DNA of 64,000 nt from Roseicella sp. DB1501 (GCF_013112485.1 NZ_JABFHG010000015.1:55351-119350); one strand, 5' to 3'. Shown: positions 25,946 to 35,175, counted from the stretch's first letter. Program-made: numbers and translations. Notes: generated by a model from the letters alone, not told the origin.

Positions 25946-28846
25946 ATGCCGGAAGCGCCGGCGCCTGTGCGCGCCCAGCCATTGCCCGATCCACAGCCCA
26001 ATCCCCGGTCCGATCCACGCGTCGACTACTCCGTTCCCGTCGGCGATACGGTCAAGACCACCACCTGCTACATGTGCGCCTGCCGCTGCGGCATCCGCGT
26101 CCACCTGAAGGACGGGCGGATCCGCTACATCGAGGGCAATCCGGACCATCCGGTGAATCGCGGCGTCATCTGCGGCAAGGGCAGCGCCGGGATCATGACG
26201 CAATACGCCCCGGCGCGGCTGAGCAGCCCCTTGCTGCGCGTCGGCGAGCGCGGCTCGGGCGAGTTCCGGGAAATCTCCTGGCCCGAGGCGATGGAGATCG
26301 CGACGGGCTGGCTGCGTCCGATCCGCGAGACGGATCCGCGCCGCCTCGCCTTCTTCACCGGCCGCGACCAGAGCCAGAGCCTGACCGGCTTCTGGGCGGC
26401 GCAATTCGGCACGCCGAATTTCGCCGCGCATGGCGGCTTCTGCTCGGTCAACATGGCGGCCGGCGGCCTCTATTCCATCGGCGGCAGCTTCTGGGAGTTC
26501 GGCGAGCCGGACTGGGACCGCGCGAAATACGTGCTGATGTTCGGCGTCGCCGAGGACCATGACAGCAACCCGATCAAGCTCGGCCTGTCGCGGGTGAAGG
26601 CGCGCGGGGCGAAATTCGTCTCGGTCAACCCGGTGCGCACCGGCTATTCGGCCATCGCCGACGAATGGGTCGGCATCCGCCCGGGCACGGACGGGCTGTT
26701 CGTGCTGGCGCTGGCGCATGAGCTGCTGCGCACCGACCGCGTCGATCTCGACTTCCTCGCCCGCTACACCAATGCCGCCTGGCTGGTGGTGCAGGACCCA
26801 GGGGGTCCGGAGGACGGGCTCTTCGCCCGCGACGAGGAGGGCACGCCGCTGGCCTGGGATCGGGCGCGCGGCGCCATCCCGGCCAAGGCGGCCGACCTCT
26901 CGGCGGTGATGGTTGGCGACCACACCCTGCCGGACGGGCGCCGCGCGCGGCCGGTCTTCCACCTGCTGGCCGAGCGCTACCTCGATCCACAATACGCGCC
27001 GGAGGCGGTGGCCGAACGCTGTGGGCTGGAGGCCGCGCGCATCCGCCGCATCGCCGCCGAGATCGCCGAGGTGGCCTTCGAGCACCCCATCACGCTCGAC
27101 CAGCCCTGGACCGATGTCTGGGGCAGGCGGCACGAGACCACCACCGGCAGCCCGGTCGCCTTCCACGCCATGCGCGGCATCTCGGCGCACAGCAACGGCT
27201 TCCACACCTGCCGGGCGCTGCACCTGCTGCAGATGCTGCTCGGCGCCGTCGATACCCCCGGCTCCTGGCGCTACAAGTCACCCTTCCCGCGGCCGATCCC
27301 GCCCGGGCCGCCGCCGGCCGGCAAGGGGGCGAAGCCGAACACGCCGCTCGTCGGCAACCTGCTCTCCTTCCCGCACGGGCCGGACGACCTGCTGGTGGAG
27401 GAGGACGGCAGCCCGATCCGCATCGACAAGGCCTTCTCCTGGGAGGCGCCGCTGGCGCTGCACGGGATGATGCACACCGTCATCGGCAATGCCGGGGCGG
27501 GCGATCCCTATCCGATCGACACGCTGTTCATGTTCATGGCCAACATGGCCTGGAACAGCGCCATGAATCCGGGCGAGGTGATCCGCATCCTGACCGAGAC
27601 GCGGGAGGACGGCGCGTATGTCATCCCGCATGTCATCTACTCGGACGCCTATTTCTCCGAGACCGTGCCCTATGCCGACCTGATCCTGCCCGACACCACC
27701 TATCTGGAACGCTGGGACTGCATCTCGGTGCTCGACCGGCCGATCGGCAGCCCGCATGGCGCGGGCGATTCCATCCGCCAGCCGGTGATCGTGCCGGACC
27801 GCAACGTGCGCCCCTTCCAGGAGGTGCTGATCGAGCTCGGCGCCCGGCTCGGCCTGCCCGCCTTCGTCAAGGAGGACGGCTCGCCGCGCTTCAAGGACTA
27901 TCCGGACTACATCGTGAACCACCAGCGCAGCCCGGGTGTCGGGCCGCTCGCCGGCTTCCGCGGGCCGGATGGCGGCAAGAAGGGCGTCGGCGAGCCGAAT
28001 CCGGAGCAGCTCCAGCGCTACATCGAGAATGGCTGCTTCTGGCGCGACCACCTGCCGCCGGAGCAGGAATGGTACAAGCACGCCAACCAGGCCTATCTCG
28101 ACGGCGCCAGGGCGATGGGCTTCATCCCGAAGCCGGAGCAGATCGTGCTGCAGCTCTGGTCCGAGCCCTTGCAGAAATTCCGCCTCGCCGCCGAGGGCCA
28201 TGGCGAGCGGCAGCCGCCTGACCGGCTGCGCGAGCGGGTGCGCACCTATTGCGACCCGCTGCCCATCTGGTACCCGCCGCTCGAGCAGCAGGGCGCCGAT
28301 CTCGATCGCTTCGAGCTCTCCGCCGTCACCCAGCGGCCGATGGCGATGTACCATTCCTGGGGCTCGATGAATGCCTGGCTGCGGCAGATCCACGGCGCCA
28401 ACAAGCTCACCATGGCGCGCAGCCGGGCGGAGGCGATGGGCCTCGCCCAGGATGACTGGGTCTGGGTGGAGAGCCGCAGCGGCCGGCTGAAATGCCAGCT
28501 CGCGGTGATGGAGGGGGTGAACCCCGACACGGTCTGGACCTGGAACGCCATCGGCAAGCGGCCCGGCGCCTGGGACCTCTCCACCGACAGCCCGGAGGCG
28601 CTGCGCGGCTTCCTGCTCAACCACGTCATCAGCGAATGGCTGCCGGCGCAGCAGGGCTTCCGCGCCGCCAATGCCGACCCCGTCACCGGCCAGGCGGCCT
28701 GGTACGACCTGCGGGTGCGGGTGACGAAGGCCGAGGCCGCCGAGCAGGCGGGCCCGACCGAGCCGCATTTCCCGGCGCCGCACCAGAGGCCGCACACCCC
28801 GGCCAATCCCGACATCCTGCGCTATTCGGTGAAGCCCCGCGCATGA
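25946..28846 (+). CDS. soeA: Molybdopterin oxidoreductase large subunit, SoeA-like sulfite dehydrogenase
   Basis: 966 aa. An N-terminal 4Fe-4S motif CYMCACRCGI...VICGKG (residues about 37-75) is followed by the bis-MGD dehydrogenase domains (FFTGRDQSQSLTGFWAAQFG, GLSRVKARGAKFVSVNPVRTGYS, PYADLILPDTTYLERWD) and a C-terminal cofactor-binding domain. Length, the absence of a twin-arginine signal and the following ferredoxin-like and DmsC-like genes match SoeA of the cytoplasm-facing sulfite-oxidising SoeABC complex. Other three-subunit reductases (DMSO, polysulfide, tetrathionate) are the alternatives. Confidence 0.87.
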   Translation: MPEAPAPVRAQPLPDPQPNPRSDPRVDYSVPVGDTVKTTTCYMCACRCGIRVHLKDGRIRYIEGNPDHPVNRGVICGKGSAGIMTQYAPARLSSPLLRVGERGSGEFREISWPEAMEIATGWLRPIRETDPRRLAFFTGRDQSQSLTGFWAAQFGTPNFAAHGGFCSVNMAAGGLYSIGGSFWEFGEPDWDRAKYVLMFGVAEDHDSNPIKLGLSRVKARGAKFVSVNPVRTGYSAIADEWVGIRPGTDGLFVLALAHELLRTDRVDLDFLARYTNAAWLVVQDPGGPEDGLFARDEEGTPLAWDRARGAIPAKAADLSAVMVGDHTLPDGRRARPVFHLLAERYLDPQYAPEAVAERCGLEAARIRRIAAEIAEVAFEHPITLDQPWTDVWGRRHETTTGSPVAFHAMRGISAHSNGFHTCRALHLLQMLLGAVDTPGSWRYKSPFPRPIPPGPPPAGKGAKPNTPLVGNLLSFPHGPDDLLVEEDGSPIRIDKAFSWEAPLALHGMMHTVIGNAGAGDPYPIDTLFMFMANMAWNSAMNPGEVIRILTETREDGAYVIPHVIYSDAYFSETVPYADLILPDTTYLERWDCISVLDRPIGSPHGAGDSIRQPVIVPDRNVRPFQEVLIELGARLGLPAFVKEDGSPRFKDYPDYIVNHQRSPGVGPLAGFRGPDGGKKGVGEPNPEQLQRYIENGCFWRDHLPPEQEWYKHANQAYLDGARAMGFIPKPEQIVLQLWSEPLQKFRLAAEGHGERQPPDRLRERVRTYCDPLPIWYPPLEQQGADLDRFELSAVTQRPMAMYHSWGSMNAWLRQIHGANKLTMARSRAEAMGLAQDDWVWVESRSGRLKCQLAVMEGVNPDTVWTWNAIGKRPGAWDLSTDSPEALRGFLLNHVISEWLPAQQGFRAANADPVTGQAAWYDLRVRVTKAEAAEQAGPTEPHFPAPHQRPHTPANPDILRYSVKPRA

Positions 28847-29577
28847 CCTGCCTGCCCCAGCCCGTGCCGGGCGCGAAGAAGCTCGGCCTCGTCATCGACC
28901 TCGACACCTGCGTCGGCTGCCAGGCCTGCGCCACCAACTGCAAGGAGTGGAACGCCTCCGGCCATTCCGCGCCGCTGCCGGACCTGCGCCCCTATTCCGC
29001 AGGCGCCGAGGGCGTCTGGTTCAACCGCGTCCACAGCTACGAGGCCGGCGAGGGCGCCGCCGGGCGGACGGTGCATTTCCCCCGCTCCTGCCTGCATTGC
29101 GAGAACGCCGCCTGCGTCACCGTCTGCCCGACCGGGGCGAGCTACAAGCGGGCGGAGGACGGCATCGTCCTCGTCGACCACGACACCTGCATCGGCTGCG
29201 GCCTCTGCGCCTGGGCCTGCCCCTACGGGGCGCGGGAGATGGACGAGGATGCGGGGGTGATGAAGAAATGCACCCTCTGCGTCGACCGCATCTACAACGA
29301 GACCATCCCCGAGGCGCAGCGCCAGCCCGCCTGCGTGCTGGCCTGCCCGACCAAGGCGCGGCATTTCGGCGATCTCGGCGATCCGGAGAGCGCGGTCGGC
29401 CAGCTGGTGCGCGAGCGCGGCGGCCAGCCGCTGATGCCCGAGCTCGGCTACCAGCCGGTGAACAGCTACCTGCCGCCGCGCAACCGCAGCAGCCTCGCGG
29501 CGACGCCGGAGGAGGCGGCGCCGACGGAGATCAAGAACCCGCTGCTGCGCTGGATGGACCGGGTGCTCAGCCGATGA
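28843..29577 (+). CDS. soeB: Four-cluster 4Fe-4S electron-transfer subunit, SoeB-like
   Basis: 244 aa, start overlapping the soeA stop (ATGA). Four cysteine groups are visible: DTCVGCQACATNCKEWN; CLHCENAACVTVCPTG; CIGCGLCAWACPYG; and KCTLCVDR with CVLACPTKARHFGD. This is the DmsB/NrfC fold that passes electrons between the molybdenum subunit and the membrane anchor. The long C-terminal tail after YQPVNSYLPPRNR is typical of SoeB-like subunits. Confidence 0.9.
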   Translation: MTCLPQPVPGAKKLGLVIDLDTCVGCQACATNCKEWNASGHSAPLPDLRPYSAGAEGVWFNRVHSYEAGEGAAGRTVHFPRSCLHCENAACVTVCPTGASYKRAEDGIVLVDHDTCIGCGLCAWACPYGAREMDEDAGVMKKCTLCVDRIYNETIPEAQRQPACVLACPTKARHFGDLGDPESAVGQLVRERGGQPLMPELGYQPVNSYLPPRNRSSLAATPEEAAPTEIKNPLLRWMDRVLSR

Positions 29578-29611
29578 CGCCTTGCTCGCGACCGGCCGGG
29601 AGGGCCGCGGC

Positions 29612-30532
29612 GTGAACCCGGCCGGCTCCATCGTCTTCTTCACCACCGCCTCGGGCGCCGGCTACGGGCTGCTCTTCTGGCTGGGCCTGCTGCGCCCGCT
29701 CGGCCTGGTTCCCGGCCAGGGGCTCGTCGCGCTGGCCCTCGCCCTGCTGCTGATCACCGCCGGGCTGCTCTCCTCCACGCTGCATCTCGGCAACCCGCAG
29801 CGCGCCTGGCGCGCCGTCTCGCAATGGCGCTCCTCCTGGCTGTCGCGGGAGGGCGTGGCGGCGATCCTCACCTACATCCCGGCCCTGCTGCTCGGCCTCG
29901 CCCTCTGGGTCGATGCGCCGGCCCTCGCCCTCGCGGCCGGGCTGCTCGCCGCGGCCGGGGCCGTCGCCACCGTCTATTGCACGGCGATGATCTACGCCTC
30001 GCTGAAGCCGATCCGCCAATGGCACCACCCGCTGGTGGTGCCCGGCTACCTGGCGCTCTCGGCTTTCAGCGGCGCCGTGCTGCTGGCGATGCTGGCCGCC
30101 TTCGCCGGCGGCGGCGCGGTGCCGGCGCTGCTCGCCATCCTCACCGGCGCCGGCGCGCTGCTGCTGAAGCGCGCCTACTGGCAGGCGATCGACACGGCGC
30201 CGCCCATCGCCACCATCGAGAGCGCGACGACGCTCGGCTTCATCGGCAAGACCCGCCCGCTCGAGCCGCCGCATACCGAGCAGAACTACCTGCTGCGCGA
30301 GATGGGCTTCCGCATCGCCCGCAAGCACGCGGCGAAGCTCCGCCTCATCGCGCAGGGGGCGGGCTTCGCCCTGCCGGTGCTGCTGGCGCTGCTGGCGCTC
30401 CTCCTCGGCGGCATGCCGGCCGCGCTGGCGCTGAGCCTCGGCGCCGTGCTCGCCCTCGGCGGCCTGCTGATCGAGCGCTGGCTGATGTTCGCCGAGGCGA
30501 CGCATACGGTGATGCTGTACTACCGGGGCTAG
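29612..30532 (+). CDS. soeC: DmsC/SoeC-like membrane anchor subunit
   Basis: 306 aa from a GTG with GGGAGGG 7 bases upstream; a TTG 30 bases earlier is possible but less likely. About eight hydrophobic helices follow (first IVFFTTASGAGYGLLFWLGLL). The DmsC-type motif LHLGNPQRAWRAVSQWRSSWLSREG is split across the second and third helices. It anchors the complex and exchanges electrons with quinone. A family 1 repeat begins 2 bases after the stop codon. Confidence 0.87.
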   Translation: MNPAGSIVFFTTASGAGYGLLFWLGLLRPLGLVPGQGLVALALALLLITAGLLSSTLHLGNPQRAWRAVSQWRSSWLSREGVAAILTYIPALLLGLALWVDAPALALAAGLLAAAGAVATVYCTAMIYASLKPIRQWHHPLVVPGYLALSAFSGAVLLAMLAAFAGGGAVPALLAILTGAGALLLKRAYWQAIDTAPPIATIESATTLGFIGKTRPLEPPHTEQNYLLREMGFRIARKHAAKLRLIAQGAGFALPVLLALLALLLGGMPAALALSLGAVLALGGLLIERWLMFAEATHTVMLYYRG

Positions 30533-30534
30533 GG

Positions 30535-30634
30535 ATTCCCCACGAAGCCGCTGCGCGTCTTCGTGGGGGCCCCGTGAGTCCCTGCCTGCCCAGGCTGCGT
30601 CACAGCCTGCCGCGGCAGGGCAACGGGCAGCGAC
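30535..30634 (+). repeat. Family 1 two-hairpin repeat, copy C
   Basis: Directly after soeC. Hairpin 1 is a perfect 10-base stem CCCCACGAAG/CTTCGTGGGG, the best paired of all copies. Hairpin 2 is shortened to the palindrome CCTGCCGCGGCAGG without the usual AAA loop, then GCAACGGG. Confidence 0.87.
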
Positions 30635-30639
30635 GGTTC

Positions 30640-30923
30640 CGATCGGCGCTGCAAGACGGCCCTTTCGGGGAAACGCCCGAAGGGGCGGCAGACATGCCGC
30701 TTGACGTTGCATGGGGCGCGCGACAGTGTTGCGGGACATGCCCAGGATCCAGGCCCTTTGTGACCGACGCCGACGCCACTGCACCCAAGCGGCGGCTTCC
30801 TGGGCTGCGCGCCGATCAGCATCCTTCCGCGTGGTGATGGCCTCACGATAGGCCCACCCGCCGAAGCAGCCTCGGCCCGCCGTCCCGAACCCCCGCAGCC
30901 CTCGGCTCCGGGGGTTTTCTTTT
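30640..30923 (+). promoter_or_regulatory. Structured ORF-less leader or small RNA ending in an intrinsic terminator
   Basis: No gene is visible between the soeC repeat and the acetyltransferase. The stretch contains a hairpin GCCCTTTCGGG/CCCGAAGGGGC (30659-30686), a perfect GCGGCA-GACA-TGCCGC hairpin (30685-30700) and a terminator at 30888-30923. A TTGACG at 30701 could be a -35 element, but no good -10 follows. Its end lies 23 bases before the next start codon, so it could be an attenuated leader or an independent small RNA. Confidence 0.4.
30888..30923 (+). terminator. Rho-independent terminator
   Basis: Perfect stem AACCCCCG (30888-30895) and CGGGGGTT (30909-30916), 13-base loop, followed by TTCTTTT. 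It is the only classical T-tailed terminator noticed in the window. It lies just upstream of the acetyltransferase ribosome-binding site. Confidence 0.85.
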
Positions 30924-30946
30924 GCCCGCATGCCAGGAGAACAGCC

Positions 30947-31465
30947 GTGCAGGACCACGCCCCCAGGAGCCCCGGCCTCGCATGCGGCGTGATTCGCCGC
31001 GCCGGTCCCGCCGATGCCGCCGCCATCCGCGCATTGACGCGTGCGGCCTATGCCAAATGGGTCCCGGTGATCGGCCGCGAGCCACGGCCGATGACGGCGG
31101 ATTACGACGCGGCCGTCCGGGACCATCTGGTGGATCTGCTGGAACTGGGCGGCACCCTGGCCGCGCTGGTCGAGATGGCGCCCGCGGCCGACCACCTGCT
31201 GATCGTCAACCTGGCCGTCGCGCCCGCCTTCCAGGGCCAGGGCCATGGCCGCGCCCTGATGGCGCATGCCGAGGAGGTCGCGCGGTCGCGCGGCCTGGGC
31301 GAGGCGCGGCTGTACACCCACGGTCGCTTTGCCGCGAACCTGCGCCTCTACGGCCGGCTCGGCTACCGGGTGGACCGCGAGGAAGAGCATCCGCAGTTCG
31401 GGATGGCCGTCCATATGAGCAAGCCCCTGCCCAAGGACGGCGCCAGCCGGCCGCCTGCGGCCTGA
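30947..31465 (+). CDS. GNAT-family N-acetyltransferase
   Basis: 172 aa from a GTG with AGGAGA 6 bases upstream. The acetyl-CoA motif A is LAVAPAFQGQGHGRALMAHAEE, and the motif B region is ARLYTHGRFAANLRLYGRLGYR. These are typical of small GNAT enzymes that acetylate amines of metabolites, antibiotics or protein N-termini. It precedes argC on the same strand by 62 bases, so it may acetylate an amino acid or polyamine, but that is only positional. A terminator just upstream may control its expression. Confidence 0.88.
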   Translation: MQDHAPRSPGLACGVIRRAGPADAAAIRALTRAAYAKWVPVIGREPRPMTADYDAAVRDHLVDLLELGGTLAALVEMAPAADHLLIVNLAVAPAFQGQGHGRALMAHAEEVARSRGLGEARLYTHGRFAANLRLYGRLGYRVDREEEHPQFGMAVHMSKPLPKDGASRPPAA

Positions 31466-31527
31466 GCCGCCGCGCCGGCAGCGCGATTCCACCGAATCCT
31501 CCACTCACCCCAGCATCGGGACATCCC

Positions 31528-32505
31528 ATGAGCATTCGCGTCGGCATTGTCGGCATCAGCGGTTTCGGCGGCGGCGAGGCGTTGCGCCTGGTCGCCGGCC
31601 ATCCCTCCTTCGAGCTGGTCTACGCCGCGGGCGAGAGCAGCGCCGGCAGCCGGTTGGCGGACCGCTTCCCCGGCCTGCCGGCCCGGCTGGCCGGGCTGGT
31701 GATCGAGACATGGAACCCCGAAACCCTGCCGCCGCTCGACCTCCTCTTCGCCTCGCTGCCCACCGGCGCCTCGGCCGCGGCGCTGGCGCGCGTCCCGCGG
31801 GAGGTGAAGATCGTCGATATCGGCGGCGACCACCGCTACGCCGAGGGCTGGGCCTATGGCCTGGCCGATATCTGGCCCGAGCGCATCCTGGGCCAGAGCC
31901 GCGTCGCCAATCCCGGCTGCTTCCCCGCGGCGGCGCTGACCGCGCTGGCGCCGCTGCTGGCCGAGGGGCTGGTCGGGCCGGGCAACATCGTCATCGACGC
32001 CAAGACCGGCATCTCCGGCGCCGGCCGGGGCGGCGCCGACAGCCGGTTCGGCTATGCCGAGAGCAACGAGACTCTGGTGCCCTACGGCCTGCTCCGGCAT
32101 GTCCACATGCCCGAGATGGCCCGGACGATCGAGCGGCTGAGCGGCGGCAGCGCGGCCGGGCTGGTCTTCACGCCGCATCTGGTGCCGATGACCCGCGGCG
32201 TGCTCGCCACGATCTACTGCCGCGGTCGCGCCACCACGGACCAGTGCCTGGAGGCGGCCCGGCGCTTCTATGCCGGGCGGGCCTTCCTCCGCGTGACCGA
32301 CCGGCCGCCGCAGACCAAATGGGCCACCAGCTCGAACCTCGCCTTCGTCAGCTATGCCGCCGATCCGGCGCGCGAGCTGGTGATCGCCATGGGCGTGGTC
32401 GACAATCTCGGCAAGGGCGCGGCCGGCCAGGCGGTGCAGAATGCGAACCTGATCTGCGGCCTGCCCGAGACCGCGGGGCTGGAGGGCATGCCGGTCTGGC
32501 CGTGA
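31528..32505 (+). CDS. argC: N-acetyl-gamma-glutamyl-phosphate reductase
   Basis: 325 aa. The N-terminal NADP loop is VGIVGISGFGGGEALRLVAGH, and the catalytic Cys is in ANPGCFPAAALTAL. KTGISGAGRGG, HVHMPEMARTI and FTPHLVPMTRGVLATIYC are the ArgC substrate-domain blocks. It performs the third step of arginine synthesis. Other arg genes are not linked here, which is common in this group; a paralogous role such as lysine synthesis through LysW is less likely because no partner genes are near. Confidence 0.94.
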   Translation: MSIRVGIVGISGFGGGEALRLVAGHPSFELVYAAGESSAGSRLADRFPGLPARLAGLVIETWNPETLPPLDLLFASLPTGASAAALARVPREVKIVDIGGDHRYAEGWAYGLADIWPERILGQSRVANPGCFPAAALTALAPLLAEGLVGPGNIVIDAKTGISGAGRGGADSRFGYAESNETLVPYGLLRHVHMPEMARTIERLSGGSAAGLVFTPHLVPMTRGVLATIYCRGRATTDQCLEAARRFYAGRAFLRVTDRPPQTKWATSSNLAFVSYAADPARELVIAMGVVDNLGKGAAGQAVQNANLICGLPETAGLEGMPVWP

Positions 32506-32603
32506 GGACGCGCGTCAGCGTTCGAGCGCTAGCATGAAGCTTGCATCGCGCTTTCCCGGTCCGCCAGGCTGCGGCCCGGGGACGGCACAGGGGAGACGAG
32601 CGG

Positions 32604-34190
32604 ATGCGACGCGGCGCGCGCTGGGCCATCGCGGCCATGGCCATGGCAGCCCCCTGCGGCACCCCGCCGGCGAAGGGGGCCGACATCACCATCGCGGTGG
32701 GCGGGGCCTTCACCTCGATGGACCCGCATGTCTTCGATCTCTCGCCGAACCACGCGCTGACCTGGCACGTCTTCGACCGGCTGGTGCATCCGGATGCCGA
32801 CCAGCGCCCCTCGCCCGGCCTCGCCGAGGGCTGGGCCATCCTCGACGAGCGGACCTGGGAGTTCCGGCTGCGCCGCGGCGTCACCTTCCATGACGGCGCG
32901 CCCTTCACCGCCGAGGACGTGGTCTTCACCTTCGGGCGGGCGCCGAACGTGCCGAACAGCCCGACCTCGCTCGGCCAGTACATCCGCCCGGTGCAGCGGC
33001 TGGAGGTGGTCGACCCCTACACCATCCGCCTGCACACCGCCGAGCCGCTGCCGCTGATCCCGCAGATGATGATGTCCTTCTCGGTCATCGGCCGGAAGCA
33101 GGGCGAGGGCATGAGCACGGCCGACTACAACAGCGGCAAGGCAGCGATCGGCACCGGCCCCTACAGGCTCGCCTCCTTCGCCCTCGGCGACCGCGCCGTC
33201 TTCGCCCGCAACCCCGCCTGGTGGGGGCCGCAACAGGCCTGGGAGCGGGTGACCTACCGCATGATCACCAATGACAGCGCCCGCGTCGCGGCGCTGCAAT
33301 CGGGCGATGTGGACGCGATCGACGCCGTGCCGACGCGCGACGTGGCGCGGCTGGAGCAGGATGCGCGGCTCTCCGTCACCGCCCGCCCCGGCCTCAGGCT
33401 GATCTACCTCTATGTCGATGCCAGCCGCGAGCAGACGCCGCATGTCACCGACAAGGCGGGCAACCGGCTGCCGACCAACCCGCTGCGCGACCTGCGGGTG
33501 CGCCGCGCCCTGTCCATGGCGATCAACCGCGAGGGCATCAGGCGGCAGATCATGGAGGGCTTCTCCCTGCCCACGGGCCAGGCGCAGCCGCAGGGGGCGA
33601 TGGGCTACGACCCCTCCATCCCCGTCCCGGCCTACGACCCCGAGGGGGCGCGCAAGCTCCTCGCCGAGGCCGGCTATCCGGAGGGCTTCGCCCTCACCCT
33701 GCACGGCCCGAACGACCGCTACGTGAACGACGACGCCATCGCCCAGGCGATCGCCCAGATGTGGACGCGGATCGGGGTGAAGACCGCGGTGCAGACCAGC
33801 CCGGCCAGCGTCTTCTTCACCGCCGGCGGGGTGCGGGACGAGCATTCCGTCGCGCTGACCGGCTGGAGCACCTCGACCGGCGAGCCGGACACGCATCTCT
33901 CGCTGATGTTGGCGACGCCCGACCCGCCGCGCGGCCGCGGCACCCGCCCGCGTCCCTCGCATTACAGCAATCCCGAGCTCGACCGCATGATCGACCGGGC
34001 GCTGACCGTCATGGACACCGCGGCGCGGGAGAAGGCCTATTGGGAGATCATAAGAATCGGCTACGTGCGTGATGTCGCCGTGATCCCGATCCATCATCAG
34101 GTGAATATCTGGGCCATGCGCAAGGGCATCGCCTATCAGGCACCGCTCTCCGAGCTGACCCGGGCGATGGAGTTCCGGTTGGCGCGATAA
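32604..34190 (+). CDS. Peptide/nickel-type ABC transporter substrate-binding protein, orphan
   Basis: 528 aa, start with GGGGAGA upstream and a signal peptide (RWAIAAMAMAAPCG... KGAD). It follows the SBP_bac_5 pattern: ITIAVGGAFTSMDPHVFD, RPSPGLAEGWAI, WEFRLRRGVTFHDGAPFTAEDVVF and DLRVRRALSMAINREGI. A cysteine in the signal region (APCGTP) is weakly lipobox-like. No permease or ATPase is adjacent, so it must work with components encoded elsewhere. A family 1 repeat follows the stop codon. Confidence 0.9.
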   Translation: MRRGARWAIAAMAMAAPCGTPPAKGADITIAVGGAFTSMDPHVFDLSPNHALTWHVFDRLVHPDADQRPSPGLAEGWAILDERTWEFRLRRGVTFHDGAPFTAEDVVFTFGRAPNVPNSPTSLGQYIRPVQRLEVVDPYTIRLHTAEPLPLIPQMMMSFSVIGRKQGEGMSTADYNSGKAAIGTGPYRLASFALGDRAVFARNPAWWGPQQAWERVTYRMITNDSARVAALQSGDVDAIDAVPTRDVARLEQDARLSVTARPGLRLIYLYVDASREQTPHVTDKAGNRLPTNPLRDLRVRRALSMAINREGIRRQIMEGFSLPTGQAQPQGAMGYDPSIPVPAYDPEGARKLLAEAGYPEGFALTLHGPNDRYVNDDAIAQAIAQMWTRIGVKTAVQTSPASVFFTAGGVRDEHSVALTGWSTSTGEPDTHLSLMLATPDPPRGRGTRPRPSHYSNPELDRMIDRALTVMDTAAREKAYWEIIRIGYVRDVAVIPIHHQVNIWAMRKGIAYQAPLSELTRAMEFRLAR

Positions 34191-34193
34191 TCG

Positions 34194-34303
34194 ATCCCCA
34201 CGACGTCGCTGCGCGCCGCCGCGGGGGCCCCATGATTCGCTTCTGAGCCCGAATGCATCACAGCCTGCCGCGGCAAAGCCGCGGCAGGACAACGGGCGGC
34301 GAA
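34194..34303 (+). repeat. Family 1 two-hairpin repeat, copy D
   Basis: Starts 3 bases after the stop codon of the binding-protein gene. It contains CCCCACGACGTCGCTGCGCG, the GCGGGGGCCCC arm, GATTCGCTTCTGA in the middle and a hairpin CCTGCCGCGGC-AAA-GCCGCGGCAGG, ending ACAACGGG. Confidence 0.88.
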
Positions 34304-34374
34304 AGCGTCAAACGGCGCTTCGGGAAGGCGACGGCAGCGGGCCTCCCGCCGCGCGGCGAGAGGCCCTTCCCGCC

Positions 34375-34671
34375 CTACCAGCGGCGGGAGCCGCGATCCA
34401 CCGCGCCGAGGGTCAGCAGCGCCAGCGCATAGCCGACGGCGCCGGCGACGAGCAGCGAGAGCACCGGCTGCTTCTCCACCACCTGGCCGACCTGGCGGGC
34501 CGCGTCGCGGGCGACGTCGCGCGCATCGCCATAGGCCTCCTGCGCCTTGCCGGCCACCTGGCGGGCGACGCCCTTCGCCTCGTGCTCGGCATCGTCGGTG
34601 AACTTGCCATAGGCCTCCTGGGCCTTGCCGGCGACGTTGCGGGCCGTGCCCTCGATCTCGTTCTTGTCCAT
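34375..34671 (-). CDS. CsbD-like stress protein with C-terminal membrane helix
   Basis: 98 aa. Two CsbD-like repeats are visible: GTARNVAGKAQEAYGKFTDD and GVARQVAGKAQEAYGDARD. They are followed by an amphipathic linker and a hydrophobic helix PVLSLLVAGAVGYALALLTLG. CsbD proteins are general-stress proteins of unknown mechanism. The fused membrane helix places this one at the membrane, as in many alphaproteobacterial versions. No partner genes. Confidence 0.82.
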   Translation of the reverse strand: MDKNEIEGTARNVAGKAQEAYGKFTDDAEHEAKGVARQVAGKAQEAYGDARDVARDAARQVGQVVEKQPVLSLLVAGAVGYALALLTLGAVDRGSRRW

Positions 34672-35093
34672 AGCGGTCTCCTGTCTCCTGGGGCGTGTCG
34701 GCCTCCGCCGCATGGCGCCGAGGGCATCCAGAGCCCGGCGGCTCACCAGTGATGCCCGGCGCCCCGTGGCCGCCGAAGAACCGCCGCTGGCCGATCCGGT
34801 TGCAGGATCGCGACCGACATTTTCGTGTGGCGCATCCCGTTGCCCTGCCGCGGCAGGCTGTGGCGTATCGAGGGTCGGGGTGCGACTATGCGTCCCGCGG
34901 AGCCGCTGGATCGTGGACCCTGGAGCCTGTTTCCCCATGATCCAGGGATGGCTTCCACCGACTCAAAGCCGACTCTCGCCGTCCTAACAACGGCGCCCTG
35001 ACTTTCCTGAAAAGGATGGCGAAAGGAGAAAAGGCAGCCAAGTCGCCCGAGCTAAGCCGGCCGGATTCACACCGCTTCGATCATCGCAGTCAT
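34672..35093. other. Intergenic region with an isolated inverted hairpin 2 of the family 1 repeat
   Basis: About 420 bases with no supported gene. At 34836-34864 the minus strand reads CCACAGCCTGCCGCGGCAGG then GCAACGGG, which is hairpin 2 of the family 1 repeat without hairpin 1. The right part falls in GC content toward the deaminase segment. Confidence 0.55.
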
Positions 35094-35175
35094 TTATTGC
35101 ACATTCCAGACTTCCCACTGAAGCAGGATGTCGTTATTGCACATTCCAGACTTCCCACTGAAGCAGGATGTCGTT
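35094..35175. repeat. Perfect tandem duplication, 40-base unit, two copies
   Basis: Units 35094-35133 and 35134-35173 are identical (starting TTATTGCACATTCCAGACTT), and the match extends two more bases. On the minus strand the unit encodes the last 12 codons plus stop of the deaminase gene. The second unit in coding direction lies just beyond the stop codon, so the protein is unchanged. It looks like a recent slippage or insertion scar. Confidence 0.95.

Noticed and set aside
25042..26001. Longer start for the HpaI aldolase
   Set aside because: The extension past 25842 lacks family similarity, crosses the strong Shine-Dalgarno and would overlap the molybdoenzyme start.
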